Shown here: piece after piece, positions 34,204-45,309 of the stretch
Layout of the letters: every line of letters begins with the position of its first letter
Position numbering within the stretch: the stretch's first letter is position 1
Made by a program: the position numbers and the translations under genes
Origin: Platycnemis pennipes
Lineage: Eukaryota; Arthropoda; Insecta; Odonata; Platycnemididae
Length of the DNA: 64,000 bases
Assembly: GCA_933228895.1 (NCBI GenBank)
Contig: OW121853.1
Coordinates: forward strand, 73,206,645-73,270,644
Reading direction: 5' to 3'
Notes under the pieces: model-generated
Databases searched by the model: none
Seen by the model: the letters and a program-made list of their open reading frames with translations, nothing else
What the model was told of the DNA's origin: nothing

Positions 34204-34829
34204 CTACATCTACATAATACCCTGCAAGCCACCATAAAGGTGTGTGGCAGGGGGTGAATTCTCACCAAACATGCACTACATATCATGCATAGAAAATGAT
34301 TAGTATTATATATAGATTATGGTGTAGTTTAGAACAGATATACTGTTCTAAACTACACCATTTAAAAAAAATAAAAATAGCAAAGCAAACATGCAAAAAC
34401 ATGCTGTTAGTTGGGTTAGCTTCAAGTCCTTATACGAACATGCAGCTACCAATGTTATCCATTGCTACACTTGTACTGGATATATTTACCGTTATTCATA
34501 TCCCTAATTGTACGAGGAAAAAGGACATTTTGAATCTGTCATTTCGGCAATCCACATCTCTAATTTTGTGATTATGGTCCAGTCTACCATAGTAAGTTGG
34601 GGTTCGCAAAATATTTTTAACATCATCGCTGAAAATATGGTCTTGGAATTTGTTTAAGAGATTAAGTCTAAATTTCAACCTGCGATATGACTATGATTCC
34701 CAATTTAATTCATTTAATAGACTCTAATTAACTAATAGACTAATTAGGTTATCGTACCGTCACTTAACAAATCTTGCCGATCTTCGCTGCACACGTTCGA
34801 GTTCATTATTTAAACCGATTTCCTAACCC
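34204..34829 (-). mobile_element. LINE A1 copy inserted in LINE C
   Basis: A1 tail, 3' UTR and C-terminal coding sequence in reverse orientation, 5'-truncated. Flanked by TATAAT at 34198-34203 and 34830-34835. Removing it joins LINE C in frame. Confidence 0.85.
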
Positions 34830-35022
34830 TATAATGCTGTGTATCTCCTTAGTATCGATCGCCCTTCTGCTTTTAATGATTACTTCTGCTCCCACTTCAA
34901 CGATACCTCTCCCATCCTTCCTCTCCCCCAGATTCCATCCGTTTCCCCACATTCCCTCTCCTATAATTCAACCACCCCTCAGGAAGTTTTAAAATACTTA
35001 ATCATGCTCCCCTGTTCGAAGT
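34830..35022 (+). pseudogene. LINE C segment 3 (start of RT region)
   Basis: In frame with segment 2 after removal of the insertion: NAVYLLSIDRPSAFNDYFCS, then STTPQEVLKYL, the segment that precedes RT motif 0/1. It ends in GAAGT, where a LINE A2 copy begins, and is continued at 36168. Confidence 0.75.
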
Positions 35023-36167
35023 GTTTGTTCACGCAATCAAAGTCACATCGGGAGTTCCCCAGGGTAGCGTAGTAGGTCCGCTTCTATTTCTTTTATACGT
35101 AAACGAGATGGGTACCGTAGTTCATAGTAAGCTTAGAACTTTTGCAGTCGATGCGGTAGTGTGTATGGGTATATCAAAAGAAGACAGGAAATCGCTTAGA
35201 AAGGATTTAGATGCATTTCAAAGAGTGGTGCGACAAATGGCTATAGTTGCTTGTTTGCATGTTAGTAGTGCATGCTTGGCAATCTTCACCCCCTGCCACA
35301 TACCCTCGCGGTGGCTTGCAGGGTATCGTGTAGATGTAGATGGCAGTTAGAACTTAACCTTAAAAAGTGTGTAGCTAACAATTATTGGAGGAGGAATAAT
35401 TCGATAGAGCGATCCTATAAAATTAGTAACACGAAGATCGAAAACGTAGAAACCATAAGATATTTAGGTGTAACAATCACTGAAGATTTATCGTGGGGAA
35501 GACACATAAGGGGAATATGCGGCCGAGCGAAGACAAAGCTAGGATTTATAAAAAGGGTACTTGGGAAATGTGATGAGAAGACAAAAGAGCGGTGTTACTT
35601 TTCACTAGTTAGACCTTCTGTATGCAGCCAGTGAGTGTATGGGATCCGAATGATTTAGGGTTCATCAGAGAACTAGACAGTGTGCAGCGTAGAGCAGCTA
35701 GGTTCGTTAAAAGTTGTTACGATAGGTTGAGTAGTGTTTCAGAATTAATACAACAATTAGGGTGGGAACCATTATCAGAGCGTAGGTTAAAGTACAGAAT
35801 TAATCTATTAGAGAAATTTCAATCGGATAGCTTTACTGAAGATTTTAGGCGCATATTAAAAACCAGCGTATTATGCTACCAGATAAATAAGATTACAGAG
35901 ATAGATTGTCGTACTGATATATTCAAAATGGCATTTTTCCCCCGTACTATAAGAGAACAGAATAGGCAGCATAGCAAATGGATGGGTAGGGGAAATATTT
36001 TGGTGTAGTCTGCGGTGCATGATGCATGTATTAATCCCTTAAATAATATAGATACTAACAATCAAGTTGCATGAGACCCTATAGTTGCTTGTTTCATTAG
36101 TGCATGCTTGGTGATCTTCACCCCCTGCCCCACACCCTCACGCTGGCTTGCAGGGTATCATGTAGAT
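35023..36167 (+). mobile_element. LINE A2 copy inserted in LINE C
   Basis: It includes KVTSGVPQGSVVGPLLFLLY (RT motif), then SWGRHIRGICGRAKTKLGFI, RVLGKCDEKTKERCYFSLV, SERRLKYRINLLEKFQSD and the A2 3' UTR. Flanked by GAAGT (35018-35022 and 36168-36172). The frame is broken by a one-base insertion near 35220 and by a nested LINE A tail at 35242-35339. Confidence 0.85.
35242..35339 (+). mobile_element. 98-bp LINE A2 tail nested in a LINE A2 copy
   Basis: The insert contains only the end of the A2 3' UTR (TTGCTTGTTTGCATGTTAG to the GTAGATGTAG tail). It splits the codons for DKWQLELN. Flanked by ATGGC at 35237-35241 and 35340-35344. Confidence 0.87.
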
Positions 36168-36845
36168 GAAGTCTACCGGGTCGGATAATTTGGGATCACT
36201 CTTTCTCAACCGCAATGCTTCCTCTGCCAATTTGGTCAACCGCCTCCCCACGAGCTTAAAACAGCTTAATCGACCTGTCAATTTCTTACTTGCCATTGCC
36301 CGTCATGGTATCCCTTCCCTCAGGGATTCTACGCGAGAGTCTATCCTTTCCTCCAACGCTATTACCCACCTCTTCCTCCGCCATGTTCTCTGCGACATGA
36401 AGTTACTTCGCAGTGGTACTCTCCGTACCAATGACCTTCTTCCTCTCTTCCCACTTCATGTTCCTCCTCGTTCCACTCGCAATAGTTGTCTCCTTAAAAT
36501 CCCCAAATTTCGTCTCTCAATATCCCAGCCTTCCCTATTCCACCGTATTCCGAAAATTTTCAACTGCCTAGACTCGCATTCAACCTCACTGGACCTCTGC
36601 TTCCCGCCCTCCGTGTTCAAATCCGTAATTACTAATCAATTGGTCGCAAACACCCCCTCTTCTCTGTCTACACCCCGCTAAGTCCCTCTCCAGTTGCATG
36701 TTTTGTTTATATGACTAATCTTTTACTTTCTATAGTAATCTTCCTATGTATTTATTGTTTATTTTTATTTGATGTTATGTGTCCACCAATGTAATTGCCT
36801 TAGTGTCGTTTTTGGGGACTTTTTTCAAATAAATAAATATTGATG
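36168..36845 (+). pseudogene. LINE C segment 4 (C-terminus and 3' end)
   Basis: The frame is KSTGSDNLGSLFLNRNASS, then a jump to LVNRLPTSLKQLN, indicating deletion of the RT core, and a C-terminal region with PPRSTRNSCLLKIPKFRLS and FHRIPKIFNCLD. After the stop the 3' UTR ends in GGGGACTTTTTTCAAATAAATAAATA, a typical LINE terminus. The first codons continue segment 3 in frame. Confidence 0.75.
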
Positions 36846-37894
36846 GCGTTGGTTAAAAGGTTGATGGAAAGGTTGAAAGAAATATAATTATCTGCATTTC
36901 CCTAGCATGCATAGGTTAGTAATTTGATCAAAGGTTTTCGCGGCGTTATTTTATTATTGGCGAAATAGGCTTTCGGGCGTCCCTCCGCGTCTGGGTGTCT
37001 CTTGGCGACAACAGTATCTCCAGCCATACTGCTGGCATCTTCAGGTCAGAAGTGACGATGCATCAAAATTGTATATTATTATTATACAGGGGGCTAGAAG
37101 CTTTGGGGGGTTGCGTTTGAAACCGTCGGGATTATCTCAAATGGGTAACCAAGGAGTCACGTGGTGTAAACACGAGTGGTTTGCAAATTTTTTGTGTCTG
37201 AATCCCTTATTTCAATATCATTAATTGTTTTCACTTTAGTTTTTTTCATCTGTCTCGACTATAAATCCCCAATATGGGGTAAAACACAAGTTTAAACAAT
37301 GATTCATTTTTCGATTCCAGCTAACGATTTCGTGTACAAAATAGCGATTTCGGGTTCGAGTTAACGTCCCCATTCTGATCGATTAGCGTATGTTTTTATG
37401 TGATGCGTACACTCCGCTTCCTCTATTCTTGTACGTCCCCTTCTCTACGTTAATTTGTCAACAGATAGACGTATTTTAACTACGTTTCTTCTCATAAAAA
37501 TGCGCAACATTTTTCTACCTCTTCCTAGTATTCCTGGTATTCAATCACGGCCTCTACATTTCTACTGTCCTTATTACTAGTCCAAATTTCTCCTATTAAT
37601 CTTCTATTTCCTTATCCATCCCTAAAAGTCCTCATTCGTCTCCTTTATTCCATCATGTTCAGTCGAACTTTTTTCCATTGTGTTTTGGCTACGTCGCATC
37701 TTCTCACCCAGGGTGTGTTCGTTCGTTTATGTGTTCCTATCTTATTCCAATGACTACCCTAATAGGAATCTTCAACCTATAGTTAAGATGAGTTTATGTT
37801 TTCCGTTTCCCTGTTAAATGAGTAGAATGAATCCACAATGGATTAAAGATATTTCGCGCAAGATAAGTCAACATTTCAAAATGCTGGGCAAACG
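36846..37894. other. Repeat remnants, no gene
   Basis: On the minus strand near 37060-36960 there is GACCTGAAGATGCCAGCAGTATGGC then CGCCCGAAAGCC, resembling a PLE terminal region. At 37290-37370 lies the repeat shared with 3200-3330. Otherwise unassigned. Confidence 0.35.
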
Positions 37895-38310
37895 CATCAA
37901 ATTGGGTTGGGCTAGCTTAAAGTCCTTATAATAACATGCACACAACATATGCAACCACCTATTCTATCCATTGATACACATGTATTTATACTATTGGATA
38001 TGCATTAAGCTATTTATATCCCTAACTGTGTGAGGAAAGATGGACAATTTGAATCCGTCAGTTCGGAAATCAATTTCTTTATTTTTTGTATATTGTCCAG
38101 TCTACTGTAGTGAGTTGGAGTTCGCAAAATATTTTTAGCGTGATAAAAATACTACATTGGAGTTTATTTAAGAGATTAAGTCAAAATTTGAACAGACGAT
38201 CTGAAAATAATTCCCATTTTCATTCATCGAATAGGCTGGTAACGCTAATATAGTTATCATAACGTCTCTTTACCAATCTTGCCGATCTTCTCTACTATTG
38301 ACACACTTAA
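37895..38310 (-). mobile_element. Old LINE A1 fragment
   Basis: Reverse-complement text follows the A1 3' UTR and C-terminal codons (GGGTTGGGCTAGCTTAAAGTCC; GGACAATTTGAATCCGTCAG; CCAGTCTACTGTAGTGAGTTGG) but with many differences and no tail. It is older than the other A1 copies. Confidence 0.7.
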
Positions 38311-38432
38311 TTGCCGTTATTAGTGACCGGATAAACACACTATTTTTGCAGATATGAAATGTCCAGGGTTCCAGTATATAGTCTTATCCTTGTGCTACTA
38401 TAGGATTTACATTTTTTTAAATTTTATTACAG

Positions 38433-38510
38433 GATGGAGGACGATAAGAGAGACCAGTTTAAAAGTGATGTACCCCGCGCCTTGGGCTCTTCGGACGACT
38501 GTGCCAATCG
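38433..38510 (+). CDS. Exon P1 of the plus-strand gene (hypothetical)
   Basis: 78 nt between a clear acceptor (AAATTTTATTACAG) and donor (CAATCG then GTATGT). The open frame uses one base, then ATG (38434-38436), and reads MEDDKRDQFKSDVPRALGSS followed by DDCAN, leaving two bases. This is the same phase in and out as exons P2-P4 far downstream, so they can splice in frame. The Met may be the start codon, with a non-coding leader upstream. Acidic and Ser-rich; no family recognised. Confidence 0.55.
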
Positions 38511-39039
38511 GTATGTATTACCAAAATTGTGTTTGTTGATTTTTCTCGAATTTCCACTTCCCACTTTGCTAGTAAGGAGTACGATATTTCGAAGGTTTAG
38601 TCTCGTCTTCAAAACGTGATATTCTCTAAGTAAGGATCTTCGTCAGTTTTTCATTTTCGATGCTTCAACACACCTTCCTTAAATTATATTTGGACAGTTA
38701 GACCAAATCCGTGGATTTGAAAACATTATTTAGTTGTAATACTAATATTCATCTCCCTAACTACACGAAATACCTTGAATAAATCAAAAGCATTTGCCCT
38801 TGAAAGGTACGTATAGAGTTGTGGCACGGGACTAACCAGTTTTAGGTTATCGTCGGATTTAATGTACAGTCTTAGATATGTGAGTTATTGTGATGAAGTA
38901 GAAACAAAAGAAGTGGAAGCATTTTGTTTTAAGATGACTTACACGATGAGGACATTGTAAAAGGTGTCGAGGTAATTCAATCTCACATTTAACAGGAAAA
39001 TGAGGATAAAATCGTTGTCGTCGGAAGTAAGAAAATATG

Positions 39040-39550
39040 AACACCGATTAAGTAAATCAGCTGAGTTTGTCAAAATATTAGAAGACAATCTACTTGGCGC
39101 CCACTGACATCATGGTTAGCTTCGATGTCGTGTCCTTATTTACGCCGGTTCCACTGAGGAAAACATTGCAACTACTGGAAGCCCGCTTCGACCCAAGTAT
39201 TTACAGCCTATTCCACCTAGTGTTAACGACCACGCATTTCCTCCACAATGGGAAATACTTAGAGCTAACAGATGGAATCACAATGGCATCTCCTCTCTCT
39301 CCATCTGTTACCAACCGTTTTATGGAAGATTACGAGGAGAAGGCCCTGTTGTCCGCCGCGCTGAAACCTCTACACTTCTTTCGCTGTGTGGACGACACTT
39401 TTATTGTCCTTCCTCATGGATCAAAGGCCATACACGAATTCCAGGAGCATATGAACAACCAACACTCCCGCATAAAATTCAACATGGAGGAGGATCAAAG
39501 TAACAGCCTACTCTTTCTCAACATCCTCGTCGCGGAAGTGAGCACCAGTT
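39040..39550 (+). pseudogene. Penelope-like reverse transcriptase fragment
   Basis: The frame contains IMVSFDVVSLFTPVPLRKTL (motif with catalytic Asp), DGITMASPLSPSVTNRFMED, FFRCVDDTFIVLPHG (the YVDD box with Y changed to C) and IKFNMEEDQSNSLLFLNILV. The order matches Penelope-clade RT. There are about 150 uninterrupted codons, but the start and the C-terminal nuclease are absent. It is cut off where LINE A2 begins at about 39555. Confidence 0.8.
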
Positions 39551-39554
39551 GAAA

Positions 39555-41277
39555 AAACATAAGTAAAAGCAAAGCACCAGGTCCCCAATCAAATTCTTTC
39601 CGGAGTATATAAAACATAAGCTTGTGAAATAGACCCCTATTTAAATAAAAATATTCATCTAAATCTACACGATACCCTGCAAGCCACAACGAGGGTGTGT
39701 TGCAGAGGGTGAAGATCACCAAGCATACACCTTTAGAATGCAAACAAGCTTCAATATTCAATAAAACAATAGAGAACCACATAGTACCCAAGGATTGGAA
39801 AGTAGCGAACTTTACACCTATTTTTAAAAGCGGTGATAGGGAAGAACCTAGTAACTACAGACCCATTTCACTCACGTCAATCTCTTGAAAGGTATTTGAG
39901 CGCATAGTAGTTAGTTCGATCACTGCGCATTTGGATAGCCAGGGATTACTCATTAACAGTCAACATGGGTTCCGGAAAGGTAGATCTTGCGAGATACAAT
40001 TAACCTTATTCGTACACGATATTTTAGTCCACGGCGAGAACAGTACTGAAGTTGATGCGATATTTTTAGATTTTAAAAAGGCATTCGATAAAGTTCCTCA
40101 TAAAAAATAAATCTTGAAGTTAGAGAGTTTTCATATAAATAAAGACTTTGTGTGTTGGATGAAAGAATCCTTAATTTGGCAAGAACAGAGTTCTGGATGG
40201 CATCATGTCGGACACAATCAAAGTCACATCGTCACAACGGGAGTTACCCAAGGTAGCGTAATAGGTCCGCTTCTATTTCTTTTATACATTAACGATTTGG
40301 GTACCGTAGTTAATAGTAAGCTTACACGTTTTGCAGACGATGCGCTAGAGTACAAGGGTATATCAAAAGAAAAAGATAATGATACGCTGAGCACATATGT
40401 AAATGTAATTCAAGAGTGGTGCGACAAATGGCAGTTAGAACTTAACCTTAAAAAGTGGTCAGCTATCAATTTTTGGAGGAGGAATAATTCGATAGAGCAT
40501 TAAATTAGTAATACTAAGATCGAAAACGTTGAAACCATAAGATATTTAGGTGTAACAATCACTAAAGATCTATCGTGGGGAAGACACATCCGGGAAATAT
40601 GCGACCGAGCGAAGAGAAAGCTAGGATTTATAAAAAGAGTACTTGGGAAATGTAATGAGAAGGCAAACGAGGGATGTTACTTTTCACTAGTTAGGCCCCA
40701 CCTTGGGTATGCAGCCAGTGTATGGGATCCGAATGAATTAGGTTTGATCAGAGAACTAGACAGTGTGCAGCGTAGAGCAACTAGGTTCGTTAAAAGGTGT
40801 TACGATAGGTTGAGTAGTGTTTCAGAATTAATAAAAGAATGAGGGTGGGAATCATTATCAAAGCGTAGGTTAAATTACAGATTAAATATATTAGAGAAAT
40901 TTCAATCGGATAGCTTTACTGAAGATGTTAGGCACATATTAAAAAAACCAGCGTATTATGATACATTCGACCAGATAAATAAGATTATAGAGATAGATTG
41001 TCGTACCGATAGATTCAAAATGGCATCTTTCCCCCGTACAATAAGAGAACACAATAGGCAGCATAGCAAAGGGTTTGGTAGGGGAAATATTTTAGAGTAT
41101 TCTGTAGTGCATGATGCATGTATTAACCCCTTAAATACTATAGATACTAACAATCAAGTTGCATGAGACACTTCAGTTGCTTGTTTGCATGTTAGTAGTG
41201 CATGTTTGGTGATCTTCATCCCCTGCCACATACCCTCGCGGTGGCTTGCAGGGTATCGTGTAGATGTAGATGTACTG
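39555..41277 (+). mobile_element. LINE A2, longest copy of its RT region
   Basis: It covers almost the whole reverse transcriptase: KAPGP near 39575, then FKSGDREEPSNYRPISLTSI, QHGFRKGRSCEIQLTLFVHD, FLDFKKAFDKVPHK, TTGVTQGSVIGPLLFLLYIN, RFADDALEY, WCDKWQLELNLKKW, LVRPHLGYAASVWDPNELGL and the C-terminal SERRL-type region. The 3' UTR and GTAGATGTAGATG tail follow. Point stops (after SLTSIS, PHKK, NSIEH, IKE) and a nested tail at 39658-39752 inactivate it. Motif style fits the Jockey/CR1 group; the clade is not certain. Confidence 0.85.
39658..39752 (-). mobile_element. LINE A2 tail nested in LINE A2 RT
   Basis: A 95-bp reversed A2 3' end, flanked by identical 8-bp duplications AATATTCA (39650-39657 and 39753-39760). 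Removing it restores the RT text leading to IFNKTIENHIVPKDWKVANF. Confidence 0.9.
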
Positions 41278-41682
41278 AATGGTATATTGTCATAGACATA
41301 ATGCACCGACGATTGCACCGTGTAGAGCTTTCAAACAAGCGTCCTCGCAATTTCCTACGCCACGAACTTTCGCAGACGACTGCTCAAACGGAATCAGCAT
41401 CAACTTACGCAGTTTCAATGACCGTGTAAAACGGCCTTGAGAAAGTGCAGCGCTTGCTGGAGGAGACGCCGAGCGTTGGAGGAGGGGAGAGTGAGGAAGG
41501 GGGGGACGGAAGAGGGAAACGGGCGGCGGCGCGCGGGTAGTCGGTGGCCGACGGGAGACGCGCGATATAGTGGGAAGGACAGAATAAAATTACTTTCATT
41601 TCATGAGCGTCTCTTGAGTTTTCTTTCGAGATCCCTGCCAAATCGACGCGGTGACCCAAGGGGGAGACCAGGGCTCTTACAT
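41278..41682. other. Unassigned, partly GC-rich sequence
   Basis: A purine- and GC-rich patch (41450-41580) lies between two LINE A2 copies. An ORF entering the next A2 copy starts at 41437 but its first 75 codons show no motif. Confidence 0.35.
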
Positions 41683-42188
41683 TACGATAGGTTTAGAAGT
41701 GTATCAGAATTGTTAGAAGAATTTGGGTGGGAATCATTATCAGAGCGTAGGTTAAAGTACAGATTAAATCTATCAGAGAAATTTAAATCGGATAGCTTTA
41801 CTGAGGATGTTAGGCATATACTAAAAACACCAGTGTATCATGCTAGATTCAACCAGATAAATAAGATTATAGATATAGATTGTCGTATTGATAGATTTAA
41901 AATGTCACTTTTCCCCCGTACTATAAGAGAACACAATAGGCAGCATAGCAAAGGGAGATAGGTAGGGGAAATATTGTACAGTAGTCTGTAGTGCATGATG
42001 CATGTATTAATCCCTTAATTACTATAGATACTAAGAATCTAGTTACACGAGACCCTATAGTTGCTTGTTTCAATGGTGAAACAAGCAACTTTCAACAGTT
42101 AGCTACAAGTTTCGTTGACACTTGGTGATCTTCACCCCCTGCCATACACCCTCGCGGTGGCTTGCAGGGTATCGCGTAGATGTAGATG
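41683..42188 (+). mobile_element. LINE A2, 3' third
   Basis: C-terminal codons (SVSELLEEFGWESLSERRLK; KTPVYHARFNQINKI; FPRTIREHNRQHSK) followed by the A2 3' UTR and GTAGATGTAGATG tail. The coding part is intact for over 90 codons. 5'-truncated. Confidence 0.85.
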
Positions 42189-42538
42189 AATACCTCTTTT
42201 CAAACGATAGCACGTCTTCGTGGATGTCCGTTGGAATATCTTTGAGCTTCTTTGCCCGCACATTGGACTCTCTTTCTTGGACGTCTCGAGCAGGTAGAAT
42301 TTCCTTTCTCCTTCGTTCGACCACCTCTCCCAGTCTCTCCCTTCCTTCCCCTCCCGCCTGGGCCCAGAGGCCCTTTACAACGGAGTCCTCCCGTTCCTCT
42401 CCTCCTTCCCCCTCAGACCACGTACTACTCCTCGGTCGGAAAGGCCTGAAAAAAAGTCTGGTGAATAAGCGGTGGCCATGTCGTCTGTCGGACGGAGGGT
42501 GAGATGCTTAGACCATTTAAATAATTGGTCTTAATAAG
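42189..42538. other. Unassigned sequence with coding-like fragments
   Basis: On the minus strand 42320-42190 reads PARDVQERESNVRAKKLKDI then DIHEDVLSFEKRY, with ordinary protein composition. On the plus strand 42330-42430 there is Pro/Ser-rich text ending near SDH that might be LINE endonuclease debris. Neither is secure. Confidence 0.3.
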
Positions 42539-42551
42539 TATCTACATCTAC
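42539..42551 (-). mobile_element. Separated (ATCTAC)n tail of the LINE A1 copy at 43291
   Basis: The tail repeat of LINE A1 occurs here and its body starts at 43291 (TACCCTGCAAGCCACC). The two are separated by a TTAA-flanked element that inserted exactly between tail and body. Confidence 0.7.
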
Positions 42552-42555
42552 TTAA

Positions 42556-43286
42556 GGAGGTTGATCCGAAAAGTGAAAGTCATGTCATTTTTTTATATTT
42601 TCAGCACTTATAGAACTAAAGTTACTCTATCTAATAAAGTAAAGATAATTATATCAACCCATACTCCTTTTTGCACAAATTTCAATTGAAATTACACACG
42701 ATCAACGGCGAGAATGTCCATCACATAGGAATATAACGTTTAAAAATACCATAGTGACATGTCACATTTGCAAAAAACTGATATTTAATGCGTAATTTCA
42801 CATGGAATAAAATGACACGAAAAAAAAGGCATCAACCCACCGTATTTTTCGCTAAATACACAATTACTGCGCTTATAGCAGACAAATCCGTTAGTTGACT
42901 TCAAGTGGCGCTGCGGTCGCTCTAGCCAAAATGTATGGCGTATGAATAATATCAATCCTAATGAGATATTAAAGAATATTTCAGAAAAATATTGTAACAT
43001 TACCTTTGATAGTAATATTCTGGTGTTATACATTAGTAAATTCATTGATTACATGAATTTATTTCACTAACGTAAATGCTGAATTGACTCCATCGTCGAG
43101 CTGATTAAAATTATCATAAAAAATAAATCCTTCCACTTTCCATTGTATTTCTTGTGATACTTATGACTTTCAATAGCTTAGGTAATTTTCATTGTGAAGT
43201 AAGGATCACTTAGCAGGCATATACTCGTATTTAAATTAATAAGATTCCAGAGACAACTTGACTCAAGCAGTCGCGAGCCAACCTCC
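42556..43286. mobile_element. TTAA-flanked MITE (731 bp) inside a LINE tail
   Basis: Ends GGAGGTTG and CAACCTCC are inverted and both flanked by TTAA (42552-42555 and 43287-43290). The similarity extends loosely (GGAGGTTGATCCG versus GGAGGTTGGCTCG). No coding region is recognised. The superfamily is uncertain, because TTAA fits piggyBac or Kolobok and a 3-bp TTA/TAA reading would fit Harbinger. Confidence 0.75.
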
Positions 43287-43290
43287 TTAA

Positions 43291-44893
43291 TACCCTGCAA
43301 GCCACCACAAAGGTGTGTGGCAGGGGGTGATTTCTCACAAAACGTGCACTACATATCATGCATAAAAAAGGAATATTATTAATATACTAGTCAGAACTTC
43401 ACTATTTATAAAAGATAGAAATTGCAAAGGAAACATGGAAAAACATTCCGTTAGTAAGGTTAGCTTTATGTACTCATACCAACATGCAGCTACCAATGCC
43501 ATCCATTGCTACTTTCCGATTGGACATATTTACCGTTATTCGTTTCTATAATTGTGCGAGGGAAAAAGGACATTTTGAATCGGTCAGTTCGGCAATCAAT
43601 TTCTCTAACTTTATGATTATGGTCCAGTCTGCCATAGTAAGTTGGGGTTCACAAAATATTTTTTACATCATCACTGAAAATATTGTCTTGGAATTTATCT
43701 AAGAGATTAAGCCTAAATTTCAACCTGCGATCTGACGATGATTCCCATTTCAATTCATTTAATAGACTGGTTACGCTAATATAATTATCGTATGGTCCCT
43801 TTACAAATCTTTCCGATCTTCGCTGCACACGTTAAAGTTCATTATTTAGACCGATTTCGTAGGGATCCCATACACTGGCAGCATATTCCAAATGAGGTCT
43901 AACAAGGGAAAAGTAGCCAATTTCTCGTACATGATCGTCACATTTACCCAGTACTCTTTTGACGAATCCCAGTTTTCGATTTGCTTGACCCATTATTTCA
44001 CGTATGTGTGTACCCCAGGAAAGATCATTTGTCAGTCTTATTCCAAGATATTTAATGTATTCCACGTTTGTTAATTCATTATTACTTATTTTGTAAGTGG
44101 TAGGAGGAGAGCTATACTTTTTCCAAAAATTCATTACAAGACATTTTTTAAAGTTTAAATCTAACTGCCTTGTATCACACCAATTTTCAATTGCTTGTAG
44201 GTCAATATTTAAATATTCTTTATCGTTTGGGCATAGAATTTCCCTGTACACTACTTCGTCATCGGCAAATAGAGGAAGCTTACTTTTTACCACCTTATGG
44301 ATATCATTTATGTACAAAAGGAAGAGGAGTGGACCTATCACACTACCTTGTGGCACACCCGAAGTGACTTTAATTGCCGGTGAGGTAACACCGTCCAAAA
44401 CAACCCTTTGAATCCGATCTTGCAAAAAAATCATTAATCCATGATATAATGTTACTGCCTAACCCATAAGATTTTAATTTCAAGATTAGTTTGCTATGAG
44501 ACACCTTGTCAAAAGCTTTCTTGAAGTCGAGAAATATAGCATTCACTGGAATATTATTTTCACCAGAAACTAAAATTTTGTGGGAAAAGAGAGCAAGTTT
44601 AGTTTCACATGATCTGATCTTTCGGAAGCCATGCTGAACATTGGACAATAAATTCTGGCTATCTAGGTGCCCCATGACTGAACTGACAATTATATGTTCT
44701 AGGACCTTGCATGAAATTGATGTGTGGGATATAGGTCCGTAGTTAGATAGCTGCTCCATATCATCACTTTTAAAAATCGGTGTTACATCGGCTGCTTTCC
44801 CGTCCATCGGTACGACGTGTTTGGTCAGGGATTTATTAAATACTATTTCAAAGAAGGGGGAAATTTCGGAAGCGAACTCTCTAAGCGTGGTTG
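43291..44893 (-). mobile_element. LINE A1, longest copy of its RT region
   Basis: Reading leftward on the minus strand: ITSGVP-type text is preceded by FKSDDMEQLSNYGPISHTSI, QHGFRKIRSCETKLALF and IFLDFKKAFDKVSHSKLILK. Then, in the next frame, come KVTSGVPQGSVIGPLLFLLY, PLFADDEVVYREI, WCDTRQLDLNFKKC, YLGIRLTNDLSWGTHIREIM and LVRPHLEYAASVWDPYEIGL, followed by the C-terminus and A1 3' UTR. One frameshift near 44400 splits RT into two long ORFs (about 180 and 200 codons). It is 5'-truncated at 44893. FADD becomes FADDE with catalytic residues intact. Confidence 0.87.
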
Positions 44894-45087
44894 AAGGTAA
44901 CCCTACCAACAGCACGTTTTTACATGCTTACTTTGCTATTTTTATCTTTTTAAATATTGCAGTTTAGACTAATACATTAATACTAATCCTTTTAAATGCA
45001 TGATATCTAGTGCATGTTTGGTGAGAATTCACCCCCAGCAACACACCTTTGAGGAGGCTTGCAGGGTATTATGTAGATGTAGATGTA
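44894..45087 (+). mobile_element. LINE A1 3'-end fragment
   Basis: Runs from GGTAACCCTACCAACAGCACG to the GTAGATGTAGATG tail and lies in the opposite orientation to the copy it abuts. The separate tail shows it is an independent insertion. Confidence 0.8.
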
Positions 45088-45235
45088 ACTTTATGGAATT
45101 TGCTATTAGCTGCGAATTGGCTAAAGCCAATCGCCAAAACAACTCACTTCCGTCTTCCGACTTCACTTACGACTTCCGTCGTCAGGGCTTTTGATGATAG
45201 CGATTACGTGGAAACACCGACAAAATGCATTTAGT

Positions 45236-45309
45236 GCATGTTTGGTGAGAATTCACCCACTGCCATACACCTTTATGGTGGCTTGCAGGGTATTATGTAG
45301 ACGTAGATG
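45236..45309 (+). mobile_element. LINE A1 tail fragment
   Basis: Only about 74 bp: AGTGCATGTTTGGTGAGAATTCACCC through GGGTATTATGTAGACGTAG. Severely 5'-truncated insertion. Confidence 0.8.
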
